Notes: a model not told the origin generated them from the letters alone. 9,381 bases of DNA from CANJQH01 sp031368515 (GCA_031368515.1 JANMNW010000285.1:1-9381); one strand, 5' to 3'. Positions 1 through 6,647 are shown, counted from the stretch's first letter. Program-made: numbers and translations.

Positions 1-189
1 GACGCCGTGGCGGGTGGGCGGAACGCTGTGAAAGATTGACGTATGGCAGGGCAGCGTGATGGAAGGCATCACGCTCTGAGCTTCCAGCGTGTGAGACGAG
101 CGCGCCATCAGCGCCTTTAGATGTGGACAATTGACGCCGGCAATGGCGTCCGGCCGCAGGCCATCGATCATGATAAAAAACGTAGACAT
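1..189 (-). CDS. Alkaline phosphatase / nucleotide pyrophosphatase-phosphodiesterase superfamily protein, N-terminal fragment
   Basis: Only the first 63 codons are inside the window; the rest runs off the left edge. Translating the minus strand from the ATG at 189-187 gives an open frame beginning MSTFFIMIDGLRPDAI, then a segment SVMPSITLPCHTSIFHSV and TRHGV. This is the N-terminal pattern of the type I phosphodiesterase/nucleotide pyrophosphatase branch of the alkaline phosphatase superfamily. Asp9 in the IDGLRPD motif would be a metal ligand, and Thr45 in SITLPCHT sits where the family has its nucleophilic Thr. Such enzymes hydrolyse phosphate mono- or diesters using two metal ions, but the specificity cannot be read from this fragment. 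No signal peptide is seen, so a cytoplasmic location is likely. The start lacks an obvious Shine-Dalgarno, and 77 bp separate it from the gene upstream. Seen: motifs and frame. Inferred: function. Confidence 0.8.
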   Translation of the reverse strand, partial: MSTFFIMIDGLRPDAIAGVNCPHLKALMARSSHTLEAQSVMPSITLPCHTSIFHSVPPTRHGV

Positions 190-266
190 GATAGTGTTGC
201 TGTGTTGTCTCTTTGCAGACAAATGCTGGGTGAAGGCCACCTATTAAAATCGTGTTTACCCGCTCC

Positions 267-980
267 TTAAGCGTCGGTTGCCAGCGTCTTTTGCCGTGCC
301 TTTGGCAGGCGCGCGGCCACAACCTGTATCGCAATGTGCGCCGCCATTATCAGCCACAAGTTGCGCGTGCCGAGATAGAGCGTGGCGCTGGCGATCAGGC
401 ATGTCAATCGCACCAGCAAATGCCAGCGATTCTCTCGCTTGATGTCATGCGACAGAAAGCGCGGGTTGAGCAGCCACTCAAACAAGGTCAGCCCAATGCC
501 GGTGAGCACGCCCACAAATGGATCGCCCGTGATCAGCGTGCCCGGCGCGCGGTAGAACATCCAGTGCACTTCATCGCGCACGGCTTCCAGCGCATCCGAG
601 GCCGCGCCCTCGCGCCGGGTGATCAGCCCGCTGCCGCCGCGGCTGTGCCACAGTACAAAAAGCGCGAATCCTGCCGCGCCCAACATTTCGCCTGCGCCGC
701 GCAACCATTCGCCCAGCGTGAATCCGGCCAAATGATCGCCGCTGCTCCAGGGCCGGCCCATGCCCATCAGATCCATGCTGAGTGTGCCGGTGAGAAGCGC
801 CAGAAAAGGCAGGCCGATGGTGAAGAACAACGCGCCCAGCTCAAAGATCAGACCGCCGATCGAGCTTTGCTCGAGAGCCTCTGCGCGCCAGCCGTCGCCG
901 CGATACAACCAGCCGGTCACCAGCGCGCTCAGCACCAGCGAACCCACAACCCACACTGGGAGAAAAAGCTTCGAATCCAT
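267..980 (-). CDS. Multi-pass membrane protein, possibly a divergent CPBP-family protein
   Basis: A protein of 237 aa with about six hydrophobic segments (near residues 5-24, 42-66, 95-112, 153-172, 188-205 and 207-223), so it is an inner-membrane protein. I chose the ATG at 980, which has GGTGAG nine bases upstream; an in-frame TTG at 1001 would add seven residues. DEVHWMFYR (136-144) in front of a membrane segment, and LYLGTRNLWLIMAAHIAIQ near the C terminus with His215, loosely recall the Glu/Arg and HxxxN/Q motifs of CPBP (CAAX protease and bacteriocin-processing) intramembrane proteins. The canonical EExxxR spacing and the middle FxxxH motif are not evident, so catalytic activity is doubtful. 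It lies 73 bp downstream of the PTS EIIC-EIID gene on the same strand and may be co-transcribed; no functional link is apparent. It could equally be an unrelated conserved membrane protein. Confidence 0.65.
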   Translation of the reverse strand: MDSKLFLPVWVVGSLVLSALVTGWLYRGDGWRAEALEQSSIGGLIFELGALFFTIGLPFLALLTGTLSMDLMGMGRPWSSGDHLAGFTLGEWLRGAGEMLGAAGFALFVLWHSRGGSGLITRREGAASDALEAVRDEVHWMFYRAPGTLITGDPFVGVLTGIGLTLFEWLLNPRFLSHDIKRENRWHLLVRLTCLIASATLYLGTRNLWLIMAAHIAIQVVAARLPKARQKTLATDA

Positions 981-1053
981 GCTTTGGAACTCACCCGACA
1001 ACTTTCAGCGCCGCTGCAAGGGTGAGGCTCGTATTTTAGGGTGAGTTTGAGCC

Positions 1054-2598
1054 TTAAGCCGATTGCGCAAACTGAAAGACCACCGCCAGCACAAGCAAGC
1101 CGATGAAGATCCAGGTTGGCTTGAGGCCCAGCTTTGTGACGAGACCAAAGCACGCCAGCGTGAGCGCTACCGCGGCTGCGGCATTCACCGGCGCAAGGCC
1201 GCCCAGCTCTGTCACGGGAATCGGCAGGTGCAGCACGGCGGGGCTGGCGGCCAAAGCGCCCAGCGCAAGTGCGGTGAAGCTGCGCGCCGATGTCGCCACT
1301 GCCTTGAGCTGCGCATTGCTCAATAACGCCGTGGCGGCGTCGCGCCCGCGCAGAAATCCAGCGCGAAAGCTGCGCGACGAAATAAACAGCATGGCCAGCC
1401 CGCTGATCAAGACATAGGCGCCGACGGCATAGGCGCCCAGCCAGGGCGATAGCGACAAGCCAATGGCCGCCGACAGCAGCGCGGGCAGCAGCGCGCCTTG
1501 AGTCGTCTCGTCACCGTATCCAGCCACGATGCCCATCAGCGTCTGGCGAGTTTTGTTGATGTCGGCCGGATCTTCGCCGGCCAGTTCCATGCGCAACAGA
1601 ATGGCGGGAATCATCGCGCCAAAATTGACCTCGGTGTTGAAGAAGCCGCCGTGCTGTTTGAGCGCGTCTGGGCCGCGCCCGCGCAACGCCGGCGCCAGCG
1701 CGCACGCCAACCCGCTGCCTTGCAGCCGCTCAAAGCTGTAGTTGGAGTGGCTGAAGAATTGCCAGCGCAGGAAGGTTCCGAGTCCGGAGTCCGGAGTCCG
1801 GAGTTCTGAGGGTTCGCGTTCACTCGGGACTCGGGACTCCGGACTCGGGACTCGCCTCTCGGGACTCGCTATAGCTGCCGCGATCACAGCCACGATCCCG
1901 ATCCCGACCAACGCTTCAAACGGCGCGCCGGCGGCCATCGCCACGGCGCCGCCGAAAAAGATCGCGATGTTGCGGCCAGAGAAGACAAATTTCATCGCCA
2001 GCGCGATGCCGATCGCGGGCGCAAGTCGCCCGCCCAACGCCAGCCCATCGATCAATGGCCCAGGCAACGTGGTCGTCATCCAGTTCACAGCGGATGTTGC
2101 CAGCACAGCCAACACCGCTGCCGGCAGCACGGTTAACGCAAACAACCACGCCTGCGCCGCGCCGATGTTCAGCCACTGCATGCGCGCCACATCACCGCGC
2201 TCGGCGGCGGCGTCGATCCAGCGCGCGATCACGCTGTCGCCCTTCATGCGCCAGATCAGCAGCTGATAACCCAGGCTGGCCAGCGCCACGCCGGCTACCA
2301 CGCCCAGACCCAACGAATGCGTGGCAATGCCGACCGCTGAGCCCAACACGCCGGCCAGCGCGCCATCGCCGATGCCCAGCGTGCCGCCGACGGACATGTA
2401 GCCGAGATAGAGAATGTTTATGGCCGCGCCGATCACCACGCCGCGGATGGGATCCCCCAAAATCAGCCCGACCAGCAAGCCATTTACCAGCGGACGCCAG
2501 GTGGTGAAGTAGGCCAAACCGCCCAGAAAGGCGGTGTTGGCAAGAAAGTACGTCAGGCCGATCAGCAGCGCTTGCAGGGGGGAAAGGATCAGGCTCAT
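1054..2598 (-). CDS. Mannose-family PTS permease, EIIC-EIID fusion
   Basis: A 514-aa membrane protein joining two normally separate subunits of the mannose/fructose/sorbose PTS family. Residues 1-243 match EIIC (ManY-like): PLQALLIGLTYF, RPLVNGLLVGLILGDP, IGAAINILYLGYMSVGG, with many hydrophobic helices. Residues about 275-514 match EIID (ManZ-like): FLRWQFFSHSNYSFERLQG, ALAPALR, FFNTE, LMGIVAGYGDETTQGALLPAL and a hydrophobic C-terminal helix. In this family EIIC and EIID together form the sugar channel, and EIIB passes the phosphate to the incoming sugar. The joining segment (245-273, starting SPERRVPSPESRVPSE) is low-complexity, Pro/Ser/Arg/Glu-rich, and encoded by the heptamer repeat at 1777-1869. 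The start codon overlaps the EIIB stop (ATGA), implying translational coupling. The substrate is not predictable. No EIIA, EI or HPr gene is in the window, so activity needs genes elsewhere; a regulatory or degenerate role cannot be excluded. Confidence 0.9.
   Translation of the reverse strand: MSLILSPLQALLIGLTYFLANTAFLGGLAYFTTWRPLVNGLLVGLILGDPIRGVVIGAAINILYLGYMSVGGTLGIGDGALAGVLGSAVGIATHSLGLGVVAGVALASLGYQLLIWRMKGDSVIARWIDAAAERGDVARMQWLNIGAAQAWLFALTVLPAAVLAVLATSAVNWMTTTLPGPLIDGLALGGRLAPAIGIALAMKFVFSGRNIAIFFGGAVAMAAGAPFEALVGIGIVAVIAAAIASPERRVPSPESRVPSEREPSELRTPDSGLGTFLRWQFFSHSNYSFERLQGSGLACALAPALRGRGPDALKQHGGFFNTEVNFGAMIPAILLRMELAGEDPADINKTRQTLMGIVAGYGDETTQGALLPALLSAAIGLSLSPWLGAYAVGAYVLISGLAMLFISSRSFRAGFLRGRDAATALLSNAQLKAVATSARSFTALALGALAASPAVLHLPIPVTELGGLAPVNAAAAVALTLACFGLVTKLGLKPTWIFIGLLVLAVVFQFAQSA
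1777..1869 (-). repeat. Heptanucleotide repeat block arranged as an inverted repeat
   Basis: On the plus strand, 1781-1801 holds three copies of AGTCCGG followed by a decayed copy. After about 13 bases, 1822-1869 holds seven consecutive 7-base units based on ACTCGGG (variants ACTCCGG, ACTCGCC, TCTCGGG). The two arms are near reverse complements, so the block can fold into a large imperfect hairpin. It lies in frame inside the PTS gene. Three heptamers make 21 bases, so it is read as a 7-residue repeat (SPERRVP, SPESRVP). Heptameric repeats of this general kind are known in cyanobacteria as STRR elements; the kinship here is by analogy only. Confidence 0.85.
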
Positions 2599-3059
2599 TC
2601 GGTGGGTGGACGCTGCCGGACGTCCGAGGGGACCATCTGCAAATACACGTCTACGCCCGCAGATTGTAGCTGTTTCAACGCCGTTAGCTCGGCTGGCGAC
2701 AACGCCACCGTGCGCCAGATCAGGCGCCGGCCATCGCGCATGCCGAGGTTGCCCAGATTCAAATGCGCCAGCGGCGCCACCGCGTGCAGCGCCAGCGCGT
2801 CTTCCACGCGTTTCAACAGCACAAGCGCGCGCGTGTCGTCAGCGCTGAGCGCCGTCAGAGCAGCTGGCGCATCCGACACCGTGCTGACCGAGAGCTGGAT
2901 GTGCGCAGGCATGGCCAGCCGAAGCAGTTGCAGGGCAAACGCGTCTGCCGCCGATTCGTCGTCGATCACCAGGATGCGGTTGATCTTGAGATGTCGCGCC
3001 CACACCGCCATGACTTGGCCGTGGATCAAGCGGTCGTCGAGTCGGATGAGCGCGATCAT
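2595..3059 (-). CDS. PTS mannose/fructose/sorbose family EIIB subunit
   Basis: A 154-aa soluble protein beginning MIALIRLDDRLIHGQV, the hallmark of EIIB of the mannose PTS family. His13 in LIHGQV is the expected phosphorylation site, which accepts phosphate from EIIA and passes it to the sugar held by EIIC/EIID. Further family features are ILVIDDESAAD (29-39), the LLKRVEDAL stretch and LNLGNLGMRDG. The length is normal for a stand-alone EIIB (about 160 aa). I use the ATG at 3059 because the family motif starts there; the longer frame up to 3110 would run into the terminator hairpin and tRNA. No good Shine-Dalgarno precedes this ATG; the upstream bases are the pyrimidine-rich tail of the tRNA terminator, 41 bp from the tRNA 3' end. 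Its stop overlaps the start of the EIIC-EIID gene. No EIIA domain is fused and none is nearby. Confidence 0.93.
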   Translation of the reverse strand: MIALIRLDDRLIHGQVMAVWARHLKINRILVIDDESAADAFALQLLRLAMPAHIQLSVSTVSDAPAALTALSADDTRALVLLKRVEDALALHAVAPLAHLNLGNLGMRDGRRLIWRTVALSPAELTALKQLQSAGVDVYLQMVPSDVRQRPPTE

Positions 3060-3064
3060 GGGGC

Positions 3065-3093
3065 AAAGAAGAAGGGCGGGGAGTCCCGCCCTT
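3065..3093 (-). terminator. Rho-independent terminator downstream of tRNA-Val
   Basis: On the minus strand a perfect 9-bp stem AAGGGCGGG / CCCGCCCTT (plus-strand arms 3072-3080 and 3085-3093) with a 4-base loop is followed by CTTCTTTG, a short broken T tract. It begins seven bases past the tRNA 3' end and stops six bases before the PTS EIIB start codon. It fits termination of the tRNA transcript. The interrupted T run suggests termination may be partial, letting some transcription reach the PTS genes. Confidence 0.7.
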
Positions 3094-3100
3094 TGTTGAG

Positions 3101-3174
<74 letters not shown>

Positions 3175-3201
3175 GTGTACTGCGCTAAAACGAAGCATTT
3201 G

Positions 3202-3225
3202 CCCGGGTTTTTGCGCAAAACCGGG
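3202..3225 (-). other. Palindromic hairpin in the tRNA leader
   Basis: A perfect 12-base palindrome TTTTGCGCAAAA (3209-3220) is extended by CCCGG and CCGGG arms, with one unpaired base on each of two levels, giving an imperfect dyad over 24 bases. It lies between the predicted transcription start (about 3235) and the tRNA 5' end. It may form a leader-RNA hairpin or serve as an operator; no T tract follows on the minus strand, so it does not look like a terminator. Confidence 0.5.
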
Positions 3226-3241
3226 AACTTGCGTGCAGAAA

Positions 3242-3270
3242 ATTATAGCATAGCGGCGCCAAAGTGAAAA
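3242..3270 (-). promoter_or_regulatory. Sigma70-type promoter for tRNA-Val
   Basis: On the minus strand a perfect TATAAT (3247-3242) is preceded, with an exact 17-base spacer, by TTTTCA (3270-3265), which matches four of six bases of the -35 consensus. The start of transcription is expected near 3235, about 60 bases before the mature tRNA. This is the only convincing promoter upstream of the PTS genes on this strand. Confidence 0.7.
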
Positions 3271-3299
3271 TTGACGCGAGGGCGCTGGGCGTCTAAACT
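3271..3299 (+). promoter_or_regulatory. Sigma70-type promoter for the sugar-acid operon
   Basis: TTGACG (3271-3276, five of six -35 bases) is followed after 17 bases by TAAACT (3294-3299, four of six -10 bases). Initiation would fall near 3306, leaving a leader of about 20 bases that contains the CAGGAG ribosome-binding site (3311-3316). Its -35 box directly abuts the -35 box of the oppositely directed tRNA promoter. Confidence 0.55.
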
Positions 3300-3325
3300 G
3301 ACTTGGATCACAGGAGTTGATTCGC

Positions 3326-4072
3326 ATGCAGCTAAACAATCGAGTGGCGATCATTACCGGTGCGGCGCAAGGCTTGGGCGCGGCGACGGCTGAAGAGTTT
3401 GCGCGGCAGGGCGCCAAAGTCGTTCTCTGCGATATTGAGGCCGAACGCGTCGAACAGGTGGCACATCGCGTCGAACAAGCAGGCGGCGACGTATTGGCGA
3501 AGCGCGTGGATGTGTCCCGCACGGAGGAGTTGGATGCATTGGTCGCCAGCGTGGTGCAGCGCTTTGGCCGGCTGGATATCCTGGTGAACAACGCCGCTAT
3601 TTGCCCGCGCATCCCGATTGACGACATGACCGAGCCGGCCTTTGACAACATCGTCAACATCAACCTTAAATCGGTGTTCTTTCTGTCGCGCGCGGCGGGC
3701 AATGCCATGAAGCCGGGCAAATGGGGACGCATCGTCAATATCAGCTCAATTGGCGGGCGCACAGGCGGCATTTATGCCGCCACCGTCTACAGCGCGACAA
3801 AGGCCGGGGTGATGTCCATGACCAAGGCCTTTGCCCGCCATTTTGCGCCGCACGCCATCACCGTCAACTGCGTGGCGCCCGGCACGGTCGACACGCGACT
3901 GATGGCCAACTTGTCCGAAGCGTCATTGCGCAATAGTATTGAAGCAGTGCCGCTCAAGCGGCTGGCCGATCCGCTCGAAGTGGCGCGCGTGATCGTCTTT
4001 CTTGGGTCGGAGGCCTCGTCATACATGACCGGCGCCATCCTCGATGTCAACGGCGGCGCGTTGATGCCATGA
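3326..4072 (+). CDS. Short-chain dehydrogenase/reductase (classical SDR), first gene of the operon
   Basis: A 248-aa classical SDR, usual length for the family. The Rossmann cofactor motif TGAAQGLG is at residues 11-18. Asp36 at the end of the second strand suggests NAD(H) rather than NADP(H). NNAA follows at 89-92, and the active site is Ser141, Tyr155 and Lys159 (YSATK), with Asn in NINLKS. The C terminus TGAILDVNGGALMP is standard. The ATG at 3326 was chosen because CAGGAG lies nine bases upstream; a TTG at 3317 is less likely. It is soluble and cytoplasmic. As first gene in an operon with a sugar-acid dehydratase and a rhamnose-type mutarotase, it could oxidise an aldose at C1 or a 2-keto-3-deoxy sugar acid at C4, as SDRs do in non-phosphorylative L-rhamnose and L-fucose routes. 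The substrate is inferred from context only; many SDRs annotated as FabG look alike. Confidence 0.93.
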   Translation: MQLNNRVAIITGAAQGLGAATAEEFARQGAKVVLCDIEAERVEQVAHRVEQAGGDVLAKRVDVSRTEELDALVASVVQRFGRLDILVNNAAICPRIPIDDMTEPAFDNIVNINLKSVFFLSRAAGNAMKPGKWGRIVNISSIGGRTGGIYAATVYSATKAGVMSMTKAFARHFAPHAITVNCVAPGTVDTRLMANLSEASLRNSIEAVPLKRLADPLEVARVIVFLGSEASSYMTGAILDVNGGALMP

Positions 4073-4099
4073 AGCAACCGTCCAATCATTCCGCAGCTT

Positions 4100-5224
4100 A
4101 TGAAGATAAAACAGATACAAGCCTTTCCCATGCGCTATCCGGAGCCGAACGATCACAACAACATTCGTCATATTTTGCTCGTGCGGGTTGAAACGGACGA
4201 TGGAGTGGTCGGGTGGGGCGAGGCGATCACCATGTGGCCGGAAGCGTCGCGCGCGACAAAAGTGCTGATCGAGGAAGGCATGCGCCCGCTCTTGATCGGC
4301 CGCGACCCGCGCGACACCTATGCCATCTGGCTGGCGTTAAAAGAGCACAGCTGGTGGTACGGCCACGGCGGCATCGCATCGTTTGCGGTGAGCGCGCTGG
4401 ACATTGCGATGTGGGACCTGAAGGGCAAGGCGCTCAACGTGCCGCTGCATCAACTGTTTGGCGGCGCGCTGACGCGCAAGCTGCGTGCCTGCGTCAGCAC
4501 GCATCCGTCGAAATCGTCGATCAGCGACATGGCGGACGAGCTTGCCGACTACGCCCGCCAGGGGTTCACCGCCATCAAGTGCGGCTTTGGCAAAAAGGGC
4601 GACGCCTACCTGGGCTTTGACAGCGTGCGCGACCTGGAATTTGTCAAAGCCGTGCGCTCGGCCGCCGGCCCCAAAGTCGATTTCATGGTCGATTACGGTC
4701 ACACCGTGCGCATGGAGGTGATGCAGGCCATCCGCGTGGCGCGCGCTTACGAAGAGGTTGGCATTCGCTGGCTGGAAGACCCGCTGCGCACCTGGGACTG
4801 GGACGGCTATGCGCAGCTGCGCGCCGCGGTGCAGACGCCGATTTGCGCCGGCGAGGACCTGTGGACGATCAACGACTTTCACCGCTTTATCAAGACGGGT
4901 TCGATCGATATTCTGATGATCGACCCGGGCCGTTCAGAAGGCATTACCGGCTACTGGAAAGTGCAGGAGATGACCAAGCACGAAAATCGCAGCATCAACG
5001 CCCATGCCTGGAGCAGCGCGATTATCACTGCCGCGAGCGTGCATCTGACGGCCGCGACACCCAATCACATCGTGATGGAGTTGAAGCCCTTTCGAAATCC
5101 CATGCAACACGAACTGGTAACCGAGCCGTTTGAGCAAAAAGACGGCCTTATCACGGTTCCGGATGGCCCTGGACTGGGGATTGAAGTCATAGAAGCGGTG
5201 GTGAAAAAATATGCCTGGGAATAG
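4100..5224 (+). CDS. Enolase-superfamily (mandelate racemase/muconate lactonizing) protein, probable sugar-acid dehydratase
   Basis: A 374-aa protein with the capping domain (about 1-125, starting MKIKQIQAFPMRY) and TIM-barrel domain of the mandelate racemase subgroup. Predicted Mg2+ ligands are Asp198, Glu226 (WLEDP) and Glu252 (AGED). His302 (NAHAW) and Asp275 (MIDPGR) form the general-base dyad at spacings like those of mandelate racemase, and Glu327 is near the C terminus. At the end of the second barrel strand the KxK motif reads K160-C-G162, so the second Lys is missing. That pattern fits aldonate dehydratases relying on the His-Asp dyad alone, rather than racemases. Likely reaction: dehydration of an aldonate to a 2-keto-3-deoxy acid; the substrate might be L-rhamnonate, L-fuconate or similar given RhaM downstream. 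The gene starts 27 bp after the SDR with no clear Shine-Dalgarno, and its end overlaps the next gene by 14 bp. Confidence 0.9.
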   Translation: MKIKQIQAFPMRYPEPNDHNNIRHILLVRVETDDGVVGWGEAITMWPEASRATKVLIEEGMRPLLIGRDPRDTYAIWLALKEHSWWYGHGGIASFAVSALDIAMWDLKGKALNVPLHQLFGGALTRKLRACVSTHPSKSSISDMADELADYARQGFTAIKCGFGKKGDAYLGFDSVRDLEFVKAVRSAAGPKVDFMVDYGHTVRMEVMQAIRVARAYEEVGIRWLEDPLRTWDWDGYAQLRAAVQTPICAGEDLWTINDFHRFIKTGSIDILMIDPGRSEGITGYWKVQEMTKHENRSINAHAWSSAIITAASVHLTAATPNHIVMELKPFRNPMQHELVTEPFEQKDGLITVPDGPGLGIEVIEAVVKKYAWE

Positions 5225-6299
5225 CGGCAAAAAGAAGGCGCGCATCGGCGTAGTCGGCGCCGGCTGGTGGAGCACGCAGGCGCACTTGCCATCGCTGACG
5301 ACGTATGCGGCCGTTGAATCGGTGGCGCTGGCCGATTTGAACGAAGACAAGCTGCACGCGGCAGGCGACGCCTACGGCATCAAAGCGCGCTACACGGATT
5401 TTCGCCAGATGCTTGATCGCGAAGGCCTGGACGGCGTGGTTGTGGCGACCAATCATGCCGCGCACTACGAAGTGGCGCGCGAAGTGCTTTCACGCAAGCT
5501 GGGCTTGATGCTGGAGAAGCCGATGGTGCTGCTGGCGCGCGAGGCGCGTGAGCTGCAGCAGCTGGCCGCTGCCCACGCCACGCCGTTTGTCATCGGCTAC
5601 CCCTGGCATTTTGTCGTGCAGAACCAGCAGTTGCGCGCGCTGATTCACGCCAAAAAAATCGGAGATGTGCAGCTGGTGTCCAATGTGTTTGCGTCGATGG
5701 TGCTGGAATTTCTGCGCGGCCGGCCGGAGGCCTATGCCTCAATCTTCAAATTTCCGGTGACCGGACCGCGGGCCGAAACATACAGCGAGCCGCGCCTGGC
5801 GGGCGGGGGACAGGGGCAGCTGCAAGTCACGCATTCGGCGGCGCTGGCTCTGTGGCTGACCGGGCTCAAGCCCGTCAGCGTGAGCGCGTTTATGGAGAAT
5901 TTCGAACTCAAGGTCGATCTGTGCGACGCCATCAACGTGCGCTTTGACAGCGGCGCGGTCGGCACGCTGGCCAGCACCGGCGGCGTGGCTGCGGCGCTAT
6001 CGGGCCGCCAGCGCCTGGATTACCGCATCTTTGGCAGCGAAGGCTATGCATCGCTGGACGTGCTGGATGGCGAATGCGTGCTGCACCTGAACACAGGCGA
6101 AACACAACGTCTGGAGCCAGTGCCGCCCGAGTTGCGCTATCCGCAGGAGGCGACGACGCGCCATCTCGTCGATCTGCTGCTTGGCGCGACGCAAACAAAT
6201 ATTTCGCCGGCTGACATTGGCGTGCACACGGTCGAGCTGCTGGAAGCGGCGTATCGCTCGGCTCAAGAAGGCCGTGTCATTCATGTCAGTGAGCTGTGA
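5211..6299 (+). CDS. Gfo/Idh/MocA family NAD(P)-dependent oxidoreductase
   Basis: A 362-aa protein of normal family length. The N-terminal Rossmann fold shows GVVGAGWWSTQAHLP (13-27), a DLNEDK turn (42-47), VVVATNHAAHYEVA (76-89) and the signature EKPM (102-105), whose Lys103 is the usual catalytic/cofactor-linked Lys. The C-terminal alpha/beta domain carries GGGQGQLQVTHSAAL (198-212) with His208, where the family has its catalytic His/Asp region, and ends EAAYRSAQEGRVIHV. These enzymes oxidise or reduce a sugar, sugar acid or inositol using NAD(P). Here it may be the aldose 1-dehydrogenase or may act on a later keto intermediate. The ATG at 5211 lies inside the end of the upstream gene (14-bp overlap, different frame), with GGTGG shortly before it, indicating translational coupling. 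The next gene follows after 27 bp. Confidence 0.92.
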   Translation: MPGNSGKKKARIGVVGAGWWSTQAHLPSLTTYAAVESVALADLNEDKLHAAGDAYGIKARYTDFRQMLDREGLDGVVVATNHAAHYEVAREVLSRKLGLMLEKPMVLLAREARELQQLAAAHATPFVIGYPWHFVVQNQQLRALIHAKKIGDVQLVSNVFASMVLEFLRGRPEAYASIFKFPVTGPRAETYSEPRLAGGGQGQLQVTHSAALALWLTGLKPVSVSAFMENFELKVDLCDAINVRFDSGAVGTLASTGGVAAALSGRQRLDYRIFGSEGYASLDVLDGECVLHLNTGETQRLEPVPPELRYPQEATTRHLVDLLLGATQTNISPADIGVHTVELLEAAYRSAQEGRVIHVSEL

Positions 6300-6326
6300 G
6301 TCAGATTTGCAGTTGGAGGAAAACCG

Positions 6327-6647
6327 ATGATTCGAAAAGCGTTCACCCTGCGCCTCAAACCCGGCGCGCTGCCGCAATACAGAAACTATCACGACAATAT
6401 CTGGCCCGAGCTGGTGGCCGAGATCGAGCGCAATGGCATCGCCACAATCACCACGTTTGAGGCCGATCCGGTGCTGTTTTTGTATTCGGAAATACATGAC
6501 GAAGCCGCCTGGGACAAGCTTTGGCACAGCAAAATTCACGAAGCGTGGGCCAAGCTGCACGAGCCGCTGATGATGATGCGGCCGGATGGCATCGTCGAAT
6601 CCGGCGAGCTGCGCGAAATCTTTCATTTGGAGACCAAAGCGACGTGA
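6327..6647 (+). CDS. rhaM: L-rhamnose mutarotase family protein (RhaM-like)
   Basis: A 106-aa protein matching the RhaM family in length and layout: MIRKAF at the N terminus, KPGALPQYRNYHDNIWPEL (11-29), LFLYSEIHDEAAWDKLW (50-66), WAKL, and a C-terminal GELREIFHLE. Tyr18 and His22 occupy the same numbering as the active-site Tyr and catalytic His of Escherichia coli RhaM. The enzyme interconverts alpha and beta anomers of L-rhamnose; relatives act on L-fucose and other sugars, so exact specificity is uncertain. A strong ribosome-binding site GGAGGA (6315-6320) lies six bases before the ATG. The stop codon overlaps the GTG start of the following SDR (GTGA). Its presence points the whole operon toward a free aldose, probably a 6-deoxyhexose, since mutarotation matters for an anomer-specific dehydrogenase or isomerase. 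Confidence 0.92.
   Translation: MIRKAFTLRLKPGALPQYRNYHDNIWPELVAEIERNGIATITTFEADPVLFLYSEIHDEAAWDKLWHSKIHEAWAKLHEPLMMMRPDGIVESGELREIFHLETKAT

Noticed and set aside
252..1025. Long plus-strand open frame antisense to the membrane protein
   Set aside because: Composition is Gln/Arg/His/Ala-rich with no recognisable family, as expected for the complement of a GC-rich gene; the minus-strand frame has clear membrane helices and a ribosome-binding site.
1777..1869. CRISPR-like array
   Set aside because: Units are 7 bases with no unique spacers, and they are translated in frame; it is a short tandem/inverted repeat, not a CRISPR.
4337..4882. Minus-strand open frame inside the dehydratase gene
   Set aside because: Antisense shadow of a well-supported enolase-superfamily gene; no homology features or start signals.
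6521..6643. Upstream extension of the second SDR to an in-frame ATG inside rhaM
   Set aside because: The extra 41 residues are low in SDR similarity and lie in the rhaM coding region; the GTG at 6644 has a Shine-Dalgarno and the SDR pattern starts right after it.
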